A DNA stretch of 64,000 nucleotides from Pseudomonadota bacterium (GCA_021793575.1 JAJYSM010000003.1:20774-84773); one strand, 5' to 3'; counted from the stretch's first letter, positions 38,347 to 48,830 are shown. The notes: a model not told the origin generated them from the sequence alone. Program-made: numbers and translations.

Positions 38347-40401
38347 TCAATCGTCGTGCGTCAGGTGGGCCACGCGGGCAGCCAGCTCCGCCATGCTGAA
38401 AGGCTTGTTCAGAAGCTCCGTGCCCGGCATCGCATCGACATCGAAAATGGCCTCGGTGGCATAGCCGGTGATGAACAGCACTTTCAGCTGCGGCCGCAGT
38501 GCGCGCGCCTGGGCGGCCAGCTGCCGGCCGCCCAGGCCAGGCAGCCCCACATCGGTAATCAGCAGGTCGATGACCAGCGCGAGGGAACTCACCAACTGCA
38601 ACCCACCGGGCCCGTCGTGAGCCTCGATGCAGTGGTGCCCGAGATCCTGCAGCAGCGCCATGATCAGCTCGCGCACCGGCGGCTCGTCGTCCACCACCAG
38701 AATGGTCTTCGGCACCGTCGCGGCGGATCGCGCAGGCCGTGATGCCGGCGACAGCTCCGTCGCGCGCTCGCCATGCAACCGCGGCAGATACAGGTGCACA
38801 TCGGTACCTGCACCCAGCCGGCTGTCGATCTGCACCATGCCACCGGACTGCCGCGCAAAGCCGTACACCATCGACAGCCCCAGGCCGGTGCCATGTCCGA
38901 TCGGCTTGGTGGTGAAGAACGGCTCGAACACGCGGCTGATGGTTTCCGGCGTCATGCCGACGCCGGTGTCGCTGACCGTCAGGCGGACGTAGTCACCCAC
39001 CCCTGCCTGAGCTTGCACGGGGGCCCCGGCATCGAGCGGGCAGTTGGCGGTGCTGATGGTCAGCAAGCCGCTATCCGCCATCGCATCGCGCGCGTTGATG
39101 ACCAGGTTCAGCAAGGCGTTTTCGAGCTGGTTGGGATCGCAGCGTGTCGCCCACAAGTCCGCCGACGCATGCACCTCGAGCCGGATCGCCGGGCCGAGGG
39201 TGCGGCGGAGCATTTCCGCCATCGAGTCGATCTGCGCATGGATGGACACCGCGCGCGGTTCCAGCGGCTGACGCCGGGAGAATGCCAGCAAGCGGTGCGT
39301 GAGCGCCGCGGCCCGCTGGGCCGAATGCATCGCCAGGCCGGCGCAGCGCTCGGCCTCGACACTGCGCCCCTGCGCCAGCCGGGCCTGCATCATCTCGATA
39401 CCGCCGATCACGCCGGTCAGCAGGTTGTTGAAGTCGTGCGCGATACCGCCGGTGAGCTGGCCCACGGCCTCCATTTTCTGCGCCTGCCGCAGCGCCTCGT
39501 GTGCCTTCTCCAGCTCGCCGCTGCGCTCGGCCATGGCGATCTCGAGCAGGTCGGCGGCGCGCTTGCGCTCCTCGATATCGGTATTGGTGCCGATCCAGCG
39601 TTCCACGCTGCCATCCTCGGCGAGGATCGGCACGGCGCGGGCGATGTGCCAGCGATGGACGCCATCCAGGCGGCGCAACCGGAACTCGGTCTGAAAGGGG
39701 CATCCGGTGGCCACGCTGCACGCCCAGGCCGCAGCCGCCGCGGCAATATCCTCCGGGTGCACGATGCGCGCGCGGCGAATCCCGTCCGGATCACCGGCGG
39801 CCACGCCCGCGTAGTCGTAGACACGGTCGTTGAACCAGTCCAGCGAGCCATCCGGCCGCGCCGTCCAGGCCTGGTTGGGCATCGCCTGCGCCAGACCGCG
39901 AAACTGCGCCTCGCTGCGGCGCAGCGCGCTTTCGGCACGCAATTGCACGGTCGTCTCCATGCAGGTGCAGAACATGCCTTCGATATCGCCCCGCGGGCCG
40001 CGCAACGGCGAATAGGAGAACGTGAAGCAGGCCTGTTCCTGAAAACCGTTGCGCTCGATCTGCAGCGGCAAATTCTCGAAAAATGTCGGCAGGCCGGCAT
40101 AGGCGCGATCGATCAGCGGACTGATCTCATTCCAGATCTCCGGCCACACTTCGTGCATCGGCTGCGCCAGCGCCGCCGGATGCCGCCGGCCCAGGATCGG
40201 GATGTAGCCATCGTTGTACAGGCACACGCGCTGCTTGCCCCACAGCAGGAACATCGGGAACTGCGAATTGAGCATCAGCGTGACCACGGTGCGCAGCGCG
40301 TCGGGCCACGTCTCAACGGCACCGAGCCGCGACTGCTGCCACGGATGGCTGCGCATCAGCGCACCCGCCGCGCCGCCGCCGCTGAGAAATCCGGTTTTCA
40401 T
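38347..40401 (-). CDS. Hybrid sensor histidine kinase with PAS domains and receiver
   Basis: A 684-residue cytosolic kinase. An N-terminal PAS-like domain (residues about 40-155, FPMFLLWGKQRVCLYND), a second PAS/PAC (about 160-285, AWTARPDGSLDWFNDRVYDYAG), the HisKA helix with the phospho-His in GGIAHDFNNLLTGV (about 325), the ATPase domain (LLNLVINARDAM, DTGVGM, GTGLGLSMVYGF) and a C-terminal receiver (VVDDEPPVREL, phospho-Asp in LLITDVGLPG). The membrane-free layout suits a redox, light or metabolite sensor. It is followed by a single receiver gene. Neighbouring TonB/phosphodiesterase pairs on both sides make nutrient sensing one possibility. Confidence 0.9.
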   Translation of the reverse strand: MKTGFLSGGGAAGALMRSHPWQQSRLGAVETWPDALRTVVTLMLNSQFPMFLLWGKQRVCLYNDGYIPILGRRHPAALAQPMHEVWPEIWNEISPLIDRAYAGLPTFFENLPLQIERNGFQEQACFTFSYSPLRGPRGDIEGMFCTCMETTVQLRAESALRRSEAQFRGLAQAMPNQAWTARPDGSLDWFNDRVYDYAGVAAGDPDGIRRARIVHPEDIAAAAAAWACSVATGCPFQTEFRLRRLDGVHRWHIARAVPILAEDGSVERWIGTNTDIEERKRAADLLEIAMAERSGELEKAHEALRQAQKMEAVGQLTGGIAHDFNNLLTGVIGGIEMMQARLAQGRSVEAERCAGLAMHSAQRAAALTHRLLAFSRRQPLEPRAVSIHAQIDSMAEMLRRTLGPAIRLEVHASADLWATRCDPNQLENALLNLVINARDAMADSGLLTISTANCPLDAGAPVQAQAGVGDYVRLTVSDTGVGMTPETISRVFEPFFTTKPIGHGTGLGLSMVYGFARQSGGMVQIDSRLGAGTDVHLYLPRLHGERATELSPASRPARSAATVPKTILVVDDEPPVRELIMALLQDLGHHCIEAHDGPGGLQLVSSLALVIDLLITDVGLPGLGGRQLAAQARALRPQLKVLFITGYATEAIFDVDAMPGTELLNKPFSMAELAARVAHLTHDD

Positions 40402-40587
40402 GCTGTCCCTGATCTACCGCCAATGTCTCCCGGATCTTAGCGCCAGACGATGAAAGACCTGCATGCGCGCCAGGTGATTCCCGTGCGGGAGCTTCGATCA
40501 CCCGCTCGATCACGCCGACCGTCTCGACGGCGCCGACCTGCTTTTGCCATGCTGCGCCGTGCCGCGATCACCTTGCCGGAGCCCCGC

Positions 40588-41010
40588 ATGACCGAGCTGC
40601 CCCCGTTCCACCTCGCCTTTCCGGTGACTTCGCTGGCCAGCGCGCGCGCGTTCTATGGCGGCCTGCTCGGCTGTCCCGAGGGCCGCTCCAGCGACGACTG
40701 GGTGGACTTCGATTTCCACGGCCACCAGATCGTGGCGCACCTGGCGCCGGACGAAGTGCGCGCCGCTGCCGCGCACGACGTCGACGGCGACGCGGTGCCG
40801 GTGCGCCACTTCGGGCTGGTGCTGGCGCTGGACGACTGGCAGGCGCTGGCCGGGCGCCTGCGCGCGGCCGGCACGCGCTTCGTGATCGAGCCGCATATCC
40901 GCTTCGCGGGCCAGCCCGGCGAGCAGGCCACGATGTTCCTGCGCGACCCCTGCGGCAACGCGCTGGAGTTCAAGGCGTTCGCCGACCGCGCGCAGCTGTT
41001 CGCGAAATAG
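40588..41010 (+). CDS. VOC family protein (glyoxalase/dioxygenase fold)
   Basis: A 140-residue vicinal-oxygen-chelate protein. The N-terminal half starts HLAFPVTSLASARAFYGGLLGCPEG, the standard VOC opening with a metal-binding His; the second half has RHFGLVLALDDWQALAGRL, and ends with FLRDPCGNALEFKAF, whose Glu is the usual metal ligand. Function could be a lyase, dioxygenase or antibiotic-resistance role; nothing decides it. Close to the DUF3820 gene downstream (nine bases). Confidence 0.85.
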   Translation: MTELPPFHLAFPVTSLASARAFYGGLLGCPEGRSSDDWVDFDFHGHQIVAHLAPDEVRAAAAHDVDGDAVPVRHFGLVLALDDWQALAGRLRAAGTRFVIEPHIRFAGQPGEQATMFLRDPCGNALEFKAFADRAQLFAK

Positions 41011-41019
41011 GCCCGCACG

Positions 41020-41241
41020 GTGGAGGCGCAGGACCTGCAGAAACTGGTGCGCGTGCGCATGCCATACGGCAAGTATCAAGGCCGGCTGCTGGCCGACCTG
41101 CCCGGCGCGTACCTGGCGTGGTTCGCGCGCAAGGGTTTCCCCGCCGGCGAGCTGGGGCACCTGCTGGCGCTGATGCTGGAGCTGGACCACAACGGGCTGT
41201 CGCCGCTGCTGGAGCCGCTGCGCGATCGATCCGGCCCGTGA
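41020..41241 (+). CDS. DUF3820 family protein
   Basis: A 73-residue protein recognised by MPYGKYQGRLLADLPGAYLAWFARKGFP, where the MPFGKYKG-type start and the LP-x-Y-L-x-WF motif define DUF3820 (putative quorum-sensing-regulated virulence factor family). The domain resembles zinc-free nucleic-acid-associated modules attached to exonucleases in other proteins. It starts with GTG and probably shares a transcript with the VOC gene. Confidence 0.75.
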   Translation: MEAQDLQKLVRVRMPYGKYQGRLLADLPGAYLAWFARKGFPAGELGHLLALMLELDHNGLSPLLEPLRDRSGP

Positions 41242-41468
41242 ATGCGTTGCCTCATCCGCTGCCGAGCGCAGGTGCGTAGCGCCGGAGCCGAAGAGTATCG
41301 GCCACCGAGTGCTGCGCCTTGGCCTGCTTGGCGCAAGCTGCGCTCAGCGCGAACGGGTTCCGCTGGCTGAGGTTCGACACCGCCCAGGAAGCGGAAACGA
41401 AGGCTCGTTGTCATGCGCTTGCAGCGCAAGCCACCGAGCATGCGGCGGACCTCCCACGGAATTCTCGC

Positions 41469-42812
41469 ATGCGCCACCTTCTGTCCGCCCTGCTGTTGGG
41501 CCTCGTGTCACTGCTTGCATCGGGCGCCAGCTTCGCGCGGCCGCTGCTGCTGATCTCGATCGACGGCCTGCGTCCGGCCGACGTGATCGACGCGCAGCAG
41601 CGCGGCCTCAAGTTGCCGAACCTGCAGGCCTTCCTCACCCGCGGCGCCTACGCCAGCGACGTGCGCGGCGTGCTGCCCACGCTGACCTATCCCAGCCACA
41701 CCACCATCCTCACCGGCGTGTCGCCGAACCTGCACGGGATCGGCGGCAACCTCACCTTCGATCCCTACAACAAGAACCAGCAGGGCTGGGACTGGTATGC
41801 CAGCGACATCCGCGTGCCCACGCTGTGGGACGCGGCGCGCGCGGCCGGCATGACCACCGCCAACGTGCACTGGCCGGTCAGCGTGGGCGCGCCGGTGGAC
41901 TGGAACCTGCCGCAGATCTGGCGCAGCGGCACCCCCGACGACCGCAAGCTGCTCGCCGCGCTGGCCACCCCGGGCCTGCTGCCGGCGCTGGAACAAGGCC
42001 TCGGCCCGTATGCCGACGGCATCGACGAGAGCCTCGCCGGCGACCAGAACCGCGCCCGCTTCATGGTGAAACTGCTGGAGACACGCAAGCCGCAGTTCAT
42101 GACCGCCTACTTCGCTTCGCTGGATGACATGGAGCACGCCCGCGGCCCCGGCACGCCGGCGGCGAACCGCGTGCTCGAAGGCATCGACGCGCTGGTCGGC
42201 GAGCTGGTGGCGGCGGCGCAGCGCGTGCATCCGGACGGCGTGGTGGCGGTGGTCTCCGATCACGGCTTCGCGCCGGTGCAGCACGACGTGAACCTCTACG
42301 CGCCGTTCATCCAGGCCGGCCTGATCACGTTCAAGGACGGCGCGGTCACCGACTGGCAGGCGATGCCGTGGAACGACGGCGGCAGCGCGGCGATCGTGCT
42401 GCGCCACCCCGACGATGCGGCGCTGCAGGCCAAAGTAGCCGCGCTGCTGAAACAGCTGCAGCATGACCCGCGCTACGCCATCGACAAAGTGCTCGACCAC
42501 CGCCAGCTGGTGGCTGCCGGCGGCACCGCGCAGGCCAGCTGGTTCGTGCTGTTCAAGACCGGCGCCGAGATGGGCATCAAGGCGGATGCACCGCCGCTCA
42601 CGCCGGGTCACTACCTGGGCATGCACGGCTACGACCCGGCGCTGCCGGCGATGCGCTCGACCTTCCTGATCGCCGGCGCCGGCATTCGGGCGGGCAGGAA
42701 CCTCGGCTCGATCGACATGCGTGACATCGCGCCGACGCTGGCGGCGCTGATGGGCGTCAGCCTGCCGCAGGCGCAGGGACACGCCCTGCTGCCGGCGGCG
42801 ATGCCGCACTGA
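41469..42812 (+). CDS. Secreted nucleotide pyrophosphatase/phosphodiesterase
   Basis: A 447-residue exported enzyme (signal peptide MRHLLSALLLGLVSLLASGASFA) of the NPP/alkaline phosphatase superfamily with a canonical active site. It has the first metal Asp in LISIDGLRPAD, the Thr nucleophile in PTLTYPSHTTILTG, SLDDMEHARGPGT as the second metal segment and VVSDHGFAPV as the last. These residues fit hydrolysis of nucleotide or other phosphodiesters in the periplasm. A TonB receptor follows 213 bases downstream, mirroring the pair at 34-37.9 kb. An in-frame upstream extension is rejected because the signal peptide begins here. Confidence 0.88.
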   Translation: MRHLLSALLLGLVSLLASGASFARPLLLISIDGLRPADVIDAQQRGLKLPNLQAFLTRGAYASDVRGVLPTLTYPSHTTILTGVSPNLHGIGGNLTFDPYNKNQQGWDWYASDIRVPTLWDAARAAGMTTANVHWPVSVGAPVDWNLPQIWRSGTPDDRKLLAALATPGLLPALEQGLGPYADGIDESLAGDQNRARFMVKLLETRKPQFMTAYFASLDDMEHARGPGTPAANRVLEGIDALVGELVAAAQRVHPDGVVAVVSDHGFAPVQHDVNLYAPFIQAGLITFKDGAVTDWQAMPWNDGGSAAIVLRHPDDAALQAKVAALLKQLQHDPRYAIDKVLDHRQLVAAGGTAQASWFVLFKTGAEMGIKADAPPLTPGHYLGMHGYDPALPAMRSTFLIAGAGIRAGRNLGSIDMRDIAPTLAALMGVSLPQAQGHALLPAAMPH

Positions 42813-42873
42813 CCTGCTCCACACGGCTGCACGCGTTCGCACCGCTGCCATCCGTCTGGACGTCCATGTGAAT

Positions 42874-42891
42874 CTGCAACAAAGCTGTAAG
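42874..42891 (+). promoter_or_regulatory. Candidate PHO box upstream of the second TonB receptor
   Basis: CTGCAAC-AAAG-CTGTAAG: two 7-base units 11 bases apart with an A-rich spacer, the layout of PhoB boxes (CTGTCAT-AWAW-CTGTCAY and CTGTAAC variants). The match is partial. Confidence 0.35.
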
Positions 42892-43025
42892 GCCTCGTAC
42901 ACAGAGCGTCATCAAGATTCACGCTGATGGTCGCCAGGGGTGGCCACACCGATTTCCCACTCATCGCAGGCCCAGGGCCGCCCGCAGGGGCGTCCGTGCG
43001 GGCGTCTGCGCAAACAGGATCACTT

Positions 43026-45338
43026 ATGTCCCGCCTACATGCTCCACGCCGTACCAGTCTCGTGCTCGCGCTGCTGGTCGCCCTGCACGGCGTGCCGGCC
43101 TTCGCCGCCGACACCGGCGCCGCGGCCACTCCCTCGCCGGAGCCGGCCGCGGCCGACAAGGCCCAGACGCTGCAATCGGTGTCGGTGATCGGTCAGGGCG
43201 AGACACGCCAGGTGCAGCGCATCACTGCCGCGGACCTGAAGCTGCTGCCGCCCGGCACCAGTGCGCTGAAAGTGCTGCAGAGCAAGCCCGGCGTACACTT
43301 CGAGTCGGCCGATCCGTTCGGCAACTACGAGTGGTCCACCCGCATCAGCCTGCGCGGCTTCAACCAGAACCGGCTCGGCTTCACGCTGGACGGCATCCCG
43401 CTCGGCGACATGAGCTACGGCAACAGCAACGGCCTGCACATCAGCCGCGCGCTGATCGCCGAAAACCTCGGCGGCGCCGAACTGGCCGAGGGCATCGGCT
43501 CGCTCGGCACCGCCTCGACCGGCGACCTGGGCGGCACCATCCAGTTCTATTCCTCCGATCCCACGCCGGATTACGGCATCACGCTGGAGCAGGGCTTCGG
43601 CAGCGACAACGCACGCCGCACCTATGCACGGCTGGATACCGGCGACCACCACGGCTTCGCCATGTACCTGTCCGGCGCCACCAGCGAAGTGGACAAGTGG
43701 AAAGGCGCCGGCGCGCAGAAGCAGACGCAGTTCAACGGCAAGGCGGTGTACGACTTCGGCGACAGCCAGATCGGCGCGCTGCTCACCACCTCCAGCCGCG
43801 ACGAGACCGACTACCAGGATCTGTCGCTGTCACTGCAGAAACGGCTCGGCTGGAACTGGGACAACTTCGCGCCCGACTGGAATCGTGCGGTGGCGGTGGC
43901 CAACCAGTACCAGACCACCGGCACGGTTTCCAACGGCGGCATCACCAGCGTGGATGACGCGTACTACAGCGCCAGCGGCCTGCGCAACGACACCGTGGCC
44001 AGCGTGTTCGGCGACTTCGCGCTGAGCGACGACGTGCACCTGAAGGCCACCACCTACTACCACAACGATCGTGGTCAGGGGCACTGGTGGACGCCGTACC
44101 AGCAGTCCTATCCGGGCACGCCGCAGCAGACGCCGATCTCGATCCGCACCACCGAATACGGCATCGACCGCGCCGGCATCACCGCGTCGCTGAGCTGGAC
44201 CATCGGCATCCACCATCTGGAAGGCGGCCTCTGGTACGAGAACAGCAACCACAGCGTGCAGCGCAACTACTACTTCATCACCGGCCCGATCAGCGACAGC
44301 TATTTCCTGCGCGACCCGAACCTGCGCCTGTTCTACCAGCACTATCAAACCACCACGCGCCAGTTCTACCTGCAGGACAGCTTCAAGCTGCTCGACGACA
44401 AGCTCGCCATCGACGTCGGCTTCAAGTCGCCCGACACCAAGGTCACCGCCGCGGCGATACCGGGCACGCTGACCTACGGCACCGCCCGCAGCTATGCCAA
44501 CGGCACCCTGGTGGCGAAGAAGGCCTTCCTGCCGCAGGTGGGTGCCAGCTATCAGCTGGGCGGCGGCAACGAGGTGTTCGGCTCGTACGCGCAGAACATC
44601 GCCGCCTACCAGGCCGGCATCAATGGCCCGCTGGCCACCACCCAGGCCGCGTTCGACCTGTTCGGCAAACAGCTCAAACCCGAGCAGTCGCGCACGATCG
44701 AGGGCGGCTTCCGCCGCAGCACCGAAAACTATCAGGCCTCGCTGGCGCTGTACGACGTGAAGTTCAGCAACCGGCTGCTGGTGGTCTCGCAGTGCGCCGG
44801 CATCGTCGGCTGCCCGTCGGCCTATGCCAACGTGGGCTCGGTCAGCAGCCGTGGTGCCGAACTGGCGCTCAACGTCAAGCTGCTGCCGGAGCTGCGCTGG
44901 TCCAACTCGCTGTCGTACAACCGCTCGCGCTACGACAACAACTATCTCAATGGCACCACGCTGGTGCTGACCAAGGGCAAGACCGTGGTCGACAGCCCGG
45001 CGCAGCTGATCTTCACCGAGCTGGCGTGGACGCCGGGCAAGTGGGATCTGCGACTGTCCGCCAACTACACCAGCAAGCGCTATTACAGCTACCTCAACGA
45101 CGCCTCGGTGCCTGCGTTCTGGCTGGTCAACGCCGAAGCCGCCTACGATGTCGGCAAGCTCGGCAGCGTGGTGCAGGACCTGCGGCTGGCGCTCAACGTC
45201 ACCAACCTGGCCAACAAGCGCTACTTCGCCACGATCGGCTCGAATGGTTTCGTCACCAGCGATCCGAATGGCGACTACCAGACCCTGCTGGCCGGCGCGC
45301 CGCGTGCAGCCATGCTCACCGCGACGGTGCAGTTCTGA
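43026..45338 (+). CDS. TonB-dependent receptor (second phosphodiesterase-linked copy)
   Basis: A 770-residue outer-membrane receptor. Signal peptide (SLVLALLVALHGVPAFAAD), TonB-box-like QSVSVIGQGE about residue 50, plug (ISLRGFNQNRLGFTLDGIPLGDMSYGN, GIGSLGTASTGDLGGTIQF) and a long barrel ending in VQF. It follows the canonical phosphodiesterase gene, so the pair probably recovers an organophosphate or nucleotide. It is not a recent duplicate of the receptor at 34 kb: plug sequences differ clearly. A PHO-box-like sequence lies 135 bases upstream, and a strong terminator follows. Confidence 0.88.
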   Translation: MSRLHAPRRTSLVLALLVALHGVPAFAADTGAAATPSPEPAAADKAQTLQSVSVIGQGETRQVQRITAADLKLLPPGTSALKVLQSKPGVHFESADPFGNYEWSTRISLRGFNQNRLGFTLDGIPLGDMSYGNSNGLHISRALIAENLGGAELAEGIGSLGTASTGDLGGTIQFYSSDPTPDYGITLEQGFGSDNARRTYARLDTGDHHGFAMYLSGATSEVDKWKGAGAQKQTQFNGKAVYDFGDSQIGALLTTSSRDETDYQDLSLSLQKRLGWNWDNFAPDWNRAVAVANQYQTTGTVSNGGITSVDDAYYSASGLRNDTVASVFGDFALSDDVHLKATTYYHNDRGQGHWWTPYQQSYPGTPQQTPISIRTTEYGIDRAGITASLSWTIGIHHLEGGLWYENSNHSVQRNYYFITGPISDSYFLRDPNLRLFYQHYQTTTRQFYLQDSFKLLDDKLAIDVGFKSPDTKVTAAAIPGTLTYGTARSYANGTLVAKKAFLPQVGASYQLGGGNEVFGSYAQNIAAYQAGINGPLATTQAAFDLFGKQLKPEQSRTIEGGFRRSTENYQASLALYDVKFSNRLLVVSQCAGIVGCPSAYANVGSVSSRGAELALNVKLLPELRWSNSLSYNRSRYDNNYLNGTTLVLTKGKTVVDSPAQLIFTELAWTPGKWDLRLSANYTSKRYYSYLNDASVPAFWLVNAEAAYDVGKLGSVVQDLRLALNVTNLANKRYFATIGSNGFVTSDPNGDYQTLLAGAPRAAMLTATVQF

Positions 45339-45367
45339 TCGCGAAGAACTGAGTTCACTGCGTCTGG

Positions 45368-45403
45368 ACGGCTGCCGCGGCGAAAGTCACGGCAGCCGTT
45401 TTT
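45368..45403 (+). terminator. Rho-independent terminator of the second TonB receptor
   Basis: Perfect 10-bp stem (acggctgccg / cggcagccgt) with a 12-base loop, followed by TTTTTC on the plus strand. It ends the receptor gene just before the convergent eda gene. Confidence 0.85.
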
Positions 45404-45423
45404 CTTGCGCGGGCATGAGGCGA

Positions 45424-46074
45424 TCAGAGCTTGCGCAGACCGGCCGCCTCGCGCGCCAGCAGCTCGATCCCCGCCCAGTCGCCGGCAGCCAGCCTGTCCG
45501 CCGGCGTGAGCCACGAACCGCCCACGCACAGCACGTTGGGCAGCGCCAGGAAATCGGCGGCGCTGGTCAGGCTGATGCCGCCGGTGGGGCAGAAGCGGAT
45601 CTGCGGCAGCGGGCTGGCCCAGGCGCCGAGCAGCTTGTGGCCGCCGGCGGGCACCGCCGGAAAGAACTTGAGGTGGCGATAGCCGCGCTCGAGCAGGCTC
45701 ATCGCCTCGCTGGCGGTGGCGGCGCCGGGCAGCAGCGGCAGCGCGCTGTCGTGGGCGGCATCCAGCAGGTACGGCGACATGCCGGGCGATACCGCGAAGC
45801 GGGCGCCGGCCTCAAGCGCCGCCTGCAGATCGCGCGCGCTGAGCACGGTGCCGACGCCGATCACCGCGCCCTCGACTTCGGCGGCGATCGCGCGGATCGC
45901 TTCCAGCGCGGCCGGCGTGCGCAGGGTGACCTCGATCGCGGGGATGCCGCCGGCGACCAGCGCGCGCGCCATCGGCACCGCGTGCCGCGCGTCGTCGATC
46001 ACCACCACCGGAATCACCGGCGCCAGCCGCATGGTGGTCTCGATCTGCTGCTGCTTGTGTTCGATGGGGCTCAT
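45424..46074 (-). CDS. eda: 2-dehydro-3-deoxyphosphogluconate (KDPG) aldolase
   Basis: A 216-residue class I aldolase that splits KDPG into pyruvate and glyceraldehyde 3-phosphate, the last Entner-Doudoroff step. Schiff-base Lys in [10 protein letters not shown], catalytic Glu in [10 protein letters not shown], phosphate loop in CPTGGISL. Last gene of the operon zwf-pgl-edd-eda, 37 bases after edd. Confidence 0.96.
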   Translation of the reverse strand: MSPIEHKQQQIETTMRLAPVIPVVVIDDARHAVPMARALVAGGIPAIEVTLRTPAALEAIRAIAAEVEGAVIGVGTVLSARDLQAALEAGARFAVSPGMSPYLLDAAHDSALPLLPGAATASEAMSLLERGYRHLKFFPAVPAGGHKLLGAWASPLPQIRFCPTGGISLTSAADFLALPNVLCVGGSWLTPADRLAAGDWAGIELLAREAAGLRKL

Positions 46075-46111
46075 GGCGTCACTCGCTAGGTGGAAGAGGG
46101 GCAGGTGGCGA

Positions 46112-47929
46112 TCACAGCACGCCGGCGCCGAGGTCGGCGCTGGCGGCGGCCTGGCGGAACAGGTCGAACAGCTCGCGGCCCATGCCTGCGTGGTTGGCGG
46201 AAAGGTCGGCATGCTGCGGCAGCCGCGCGTCCAGCTCGTGCGCTTCCATCAGCACGTCCAGACGGCCATGCACCGCATCAAGCCGGATCAGGTCGCCGTT
46301 GCGCAGCTTGGCGATGTTGCCGCCGGCGACCGCCTCGGGCGTCACGTGGATCGCCGCCGGCACGCGGCCGGAGGCGCCGGACATGCGGCCGTCGGTGAGC
46401 AGCGCGATGCGGTGGCCGCGGTCCTGCAGCAGCGCCAGCGTGGGCGTGAGCTTGTGCAGTTCGGGCATGCCGTTGGCCTGCGGCCCCTGGAAGCGCACCA
46501 CCGCCACGAAATCGCGATTGAGCTCGCCGCGCTTGAACGCGGCGACCACTTCGTCCTGGTCGTGGAACACGATCGCCGGCGCCTCGATCAGCAGGCGGTC
46601 GTCGGGCACCGAGGACACCTTGATCACCGCGCGGCCGAGGTTGCCCTGCAGCATGCGCAGGCCGCCGTCGGCGCGGAACGGCTCGTCGGCGCCGCGCAGC
46701 ACGCCGCGGTTGCCGCTCTGCTTGGGCACCGGCGTCCACCGCAGCGTGCCGGCCGCGTCCAGCTGCGGCAGCTGCGCATAGCCGCGCATGCCGCTGCCGA
46801 AAATCGTCTGCACGTCGTCGTGCAGCAGGCCGGCGTCGAGCAGCTGGTCGATCAGGAAGGCCATGCCGCCGGCCTGGTGAAACTGGTTCACGTCGGCGTA
46901 GCCGTTCGGGTAGACGCGCGCCAGCAGCGGCACCACAGCGGAGAGCGCGTCGAAATCGTCCCAGCGCAGCGCGATGCCGGCGGCGTGGGCGATCGCCACC
47001 AGGTGCAGCAGGTGGTTGGTCGAGCCGCCGGTGGCGTGCAGGCCGATCACGCCGTTGATGATGGCGCGCTCGTCGATGATGTGGCCGATCGGCAGGTAGT
47101 CATCGCCCAGCGCGCTGAGCGCCGCTACCCGCTGCACCGCGTGCGCGGTGAGCGCGTCGCGCAGCGGCGTGTCCGGTGCCTCGAAGCTGGCGCCGGGCAG
47201 GTGCAGGCCCATGATCTCCATCAGCATCTGGTTGGAGTTGGCGGTGCCGTAGAAGGTGCATGTGCCGGGCGCGTGGTAGGACGCCGCCTCGACCTCCATC
47301 AGGTCGGCCTTGCTCGCCTTGCCCTCGGCCCAGGCCTGGCGCACCTTCGATTTCTGCTCGTTCGGAATGCCGCTGGGCATCGGGCCGGACGGCACGAACG
47401 CGCCGGGCAGATGGCCAAAGCTCAGCGCGCCGATCAGCAGGCCCGGCACGATCTTGTCGCAGATGCCCAGGTACAGCGCGCCGTCGAACATGTCGTGCGA
47501 CAGCGCCACCGCGGTGGCCATCGCCACCAGATCGCGCGAGAACAGCGACAGCTGCATGCCGGGCTGGCCCTGGGTCACGCCGTCGCACATCGCCGGCACG
47601 CCGCCGGCGACCTGCGCGGTGAAGCCGGCGTCGCGGGCGATGCCGCGGATCAGCGTGGGGTAGCGCTCGTACGGCTGATGCGCGGAGAGCATGTCGTTGT
47701 AGGCGGTGACGATGGCGAGGTTGGCGCGGCGGCCGTTGCGCAGGGCGTCCTTGTCCGCGCTGCCGCAGGCGGCGAAGCCGTGCGCCAGGTTGCCGCAGGA
47801 AAGATGCTCGCGCTGCGGGCCGCCGCGGTCGACCGCGTCAATCCGGCGCAGGTACGCCGCGCGGGTGTCGCGGCTGCGCTCGCGCAGGCGTTCGGTGACT
47901 TCGGCAACGACGGGGTGCAACGTGGTCAT
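46112..47929 (-). CDS. edd: 6-phosphogluconate dehydratase
   Basis: A 605-residue IlvD/Edd-family [4Fe-4S] dehydratase that turns 6-phosphogluconate into KDPG. Markers are [35 protein letters not shown] with a cluster Cys, [29 protein letters not shown] and the C-terminal [22 protein letters not shown]. Length fits E. coli Edd (603). It lies between pgl (73-bp gap) and eda. Confidence 0.97.
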   Translation of the reverse strand: MTTLHPVVAEVTERLRERSRDTRAAYLRRIDAVDRGGPQREHLSCGNLAHGFAACGSADKDALRNGRRANLAIVTAYNDMLSAHQPYERYPTLIRGIARDAGFTAQVAGGVPAMCDGVTQGQPGMQLSLFSRDLVAMATAVALSHDMFDGALYLGICDKIVPGLLIGALSFGHLPGAFVPSGPMPSGIPNEQKSKVRQAWAEGKASKADLMEVEAASYHAPGTCTFYGTANSNQMLMEIMGLHLPGASFEAPDTPLRDALTAHAVQRVAALSALGDDYLPIGHIIDERAIINGVIGLHATGGSTNHLLHLVAIAHAAGIALRWDDFDALSAVVPLLARVYPNGYADVNQFHQAGGMAFLIDQLLDAGLLHDDVQTIFGSGMRGYAQLPQLDAAGTLRWTPVPKQSGNRGVLRGADEPFRADGGLRMLQGNLGRAVIKVSSVPDDRLLIEAPAIVFHDQDEVVAAFKRGELNRDFVAVVRFQGPQANGMPELHKLTPTLALLQDRGHRIALLTDGRMSGASGRVPAAIHVTPEAVAGGNIAKLRNGDLIRLDAVHGRLDVLMEAHELDARLPQHADLSANHAGMGRELFDLFRQAAASADLGAGVL

Positions 47930-48002
47930 GCGGGAACTCCGTGGCGTGGCGCGCGCCAGATGGCGCGGCCGGGTTGATCGTGAAGGGCGCGACGCTGCGC
48001 CG

Positions 48003-48716
48003 TCATGGGCACCAGTACACCGCCACCGGCACGCGCGGCTGGGTCAGCACGGCGCGCACCGGGTAGTTTCTTGCCTCGCCCAGGCCGAGCCGGGCATCGG
48101 CGAGCAGGTCGCGCTTCTTCTCGCCGCACACCAGCAGATACAGCGCGCGGGTTTGCAGCAGGGTCGGCAGGCTCAGCGTGATGCGCGGCTCGCCGGCGCC
48201 GGGTGCGCGCATCGGCAGCACGCGCGTTTGGCCGTCCAGATCCAGCGCCTCGGCGAGATGATCGCCGCCGGGAAAGAACGACGCCGTGTGGCCGTCATCG
48301 CCCATGCCCAGCACCACCGCGTCGAACGGCAGCGCCAGCGCGTCGATGCGCGCCGCGGTGGCGGCCAGCCCGGCCTCGGGGGTCGGCGCATCGCTGTACA
48401 GCGGCACCAACGTGGCGGCCGCGGCCTGCCGCTGCAGCAGCTGCGTGCGCACCAGCCGCGCGTTGGAGCGCGCGTCGCTGTCCGGCACCCAGCGCTCGTC
48501 GACCAGGGTCACCTGCACCCTGGCCCAGTCCAGCGTCTCGCCCGACAGGTGGCGGAAGAAATCCTGCGGCGTGCTGCCGCCGGAGACCGCCAGCAACGCG
48601 TGGCCGCGTTCGCTCAGCGCGTGGCGCAGGCGCTCGGCCACGCGCTCGGCCAGCGCCACGGCCTGCGCGTCGCAATCGGTGAAGCTGTGGGTGGTGACGT
48701 TCAGATGGATCGGCAT
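48003..48716 (-). CDS. pgl: 6-phosphogluconolactonase
   Basis: A 237-residue DevB-type lactonase of the SIS/isomerase fold that hydrolyses 6-phosphogluconolactone made by Zwf. [17 protein letters not shown] is the phosphate-binding motif, and [17 protein letters not shown] the conserved active-site segment; [14 protein letters not shown] carries the catalytic His. Second gene of the operon. Confidence 0.95.
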   Translation of the reverse strand: MPIHLNVTTHSFTDCDAQAVALAERVAERLRHALSERGHALLAVSGGSTPQDFFRHLSGETLDWARVQVTLVDERWVPDSDARSNARLVRTQLLQRQAAAATLVPLYSDAPTPEAGLAATAARIDALALPFDAVVLGMGDDGHTASFFPGGDHLAEALDLDGQTRVLPMRAPGAGEPRITLSLPTLLQTRALYLLVCGEKKRDLLADARLGLGEARNYPVRAVLTQPRVPVAVYWCP

Positions 48717-48830
48717 GGTGATCGGTGTCGCGCGTGGCGTCAGCGGCGCCCGCGCGTCTCGTGGGGAAGGGAGCCGCAGTGTGCCGCAGCGCCCGCGATG
48801 GACGGGTTAAAAGCGCGTGCGCGCGGCGGC

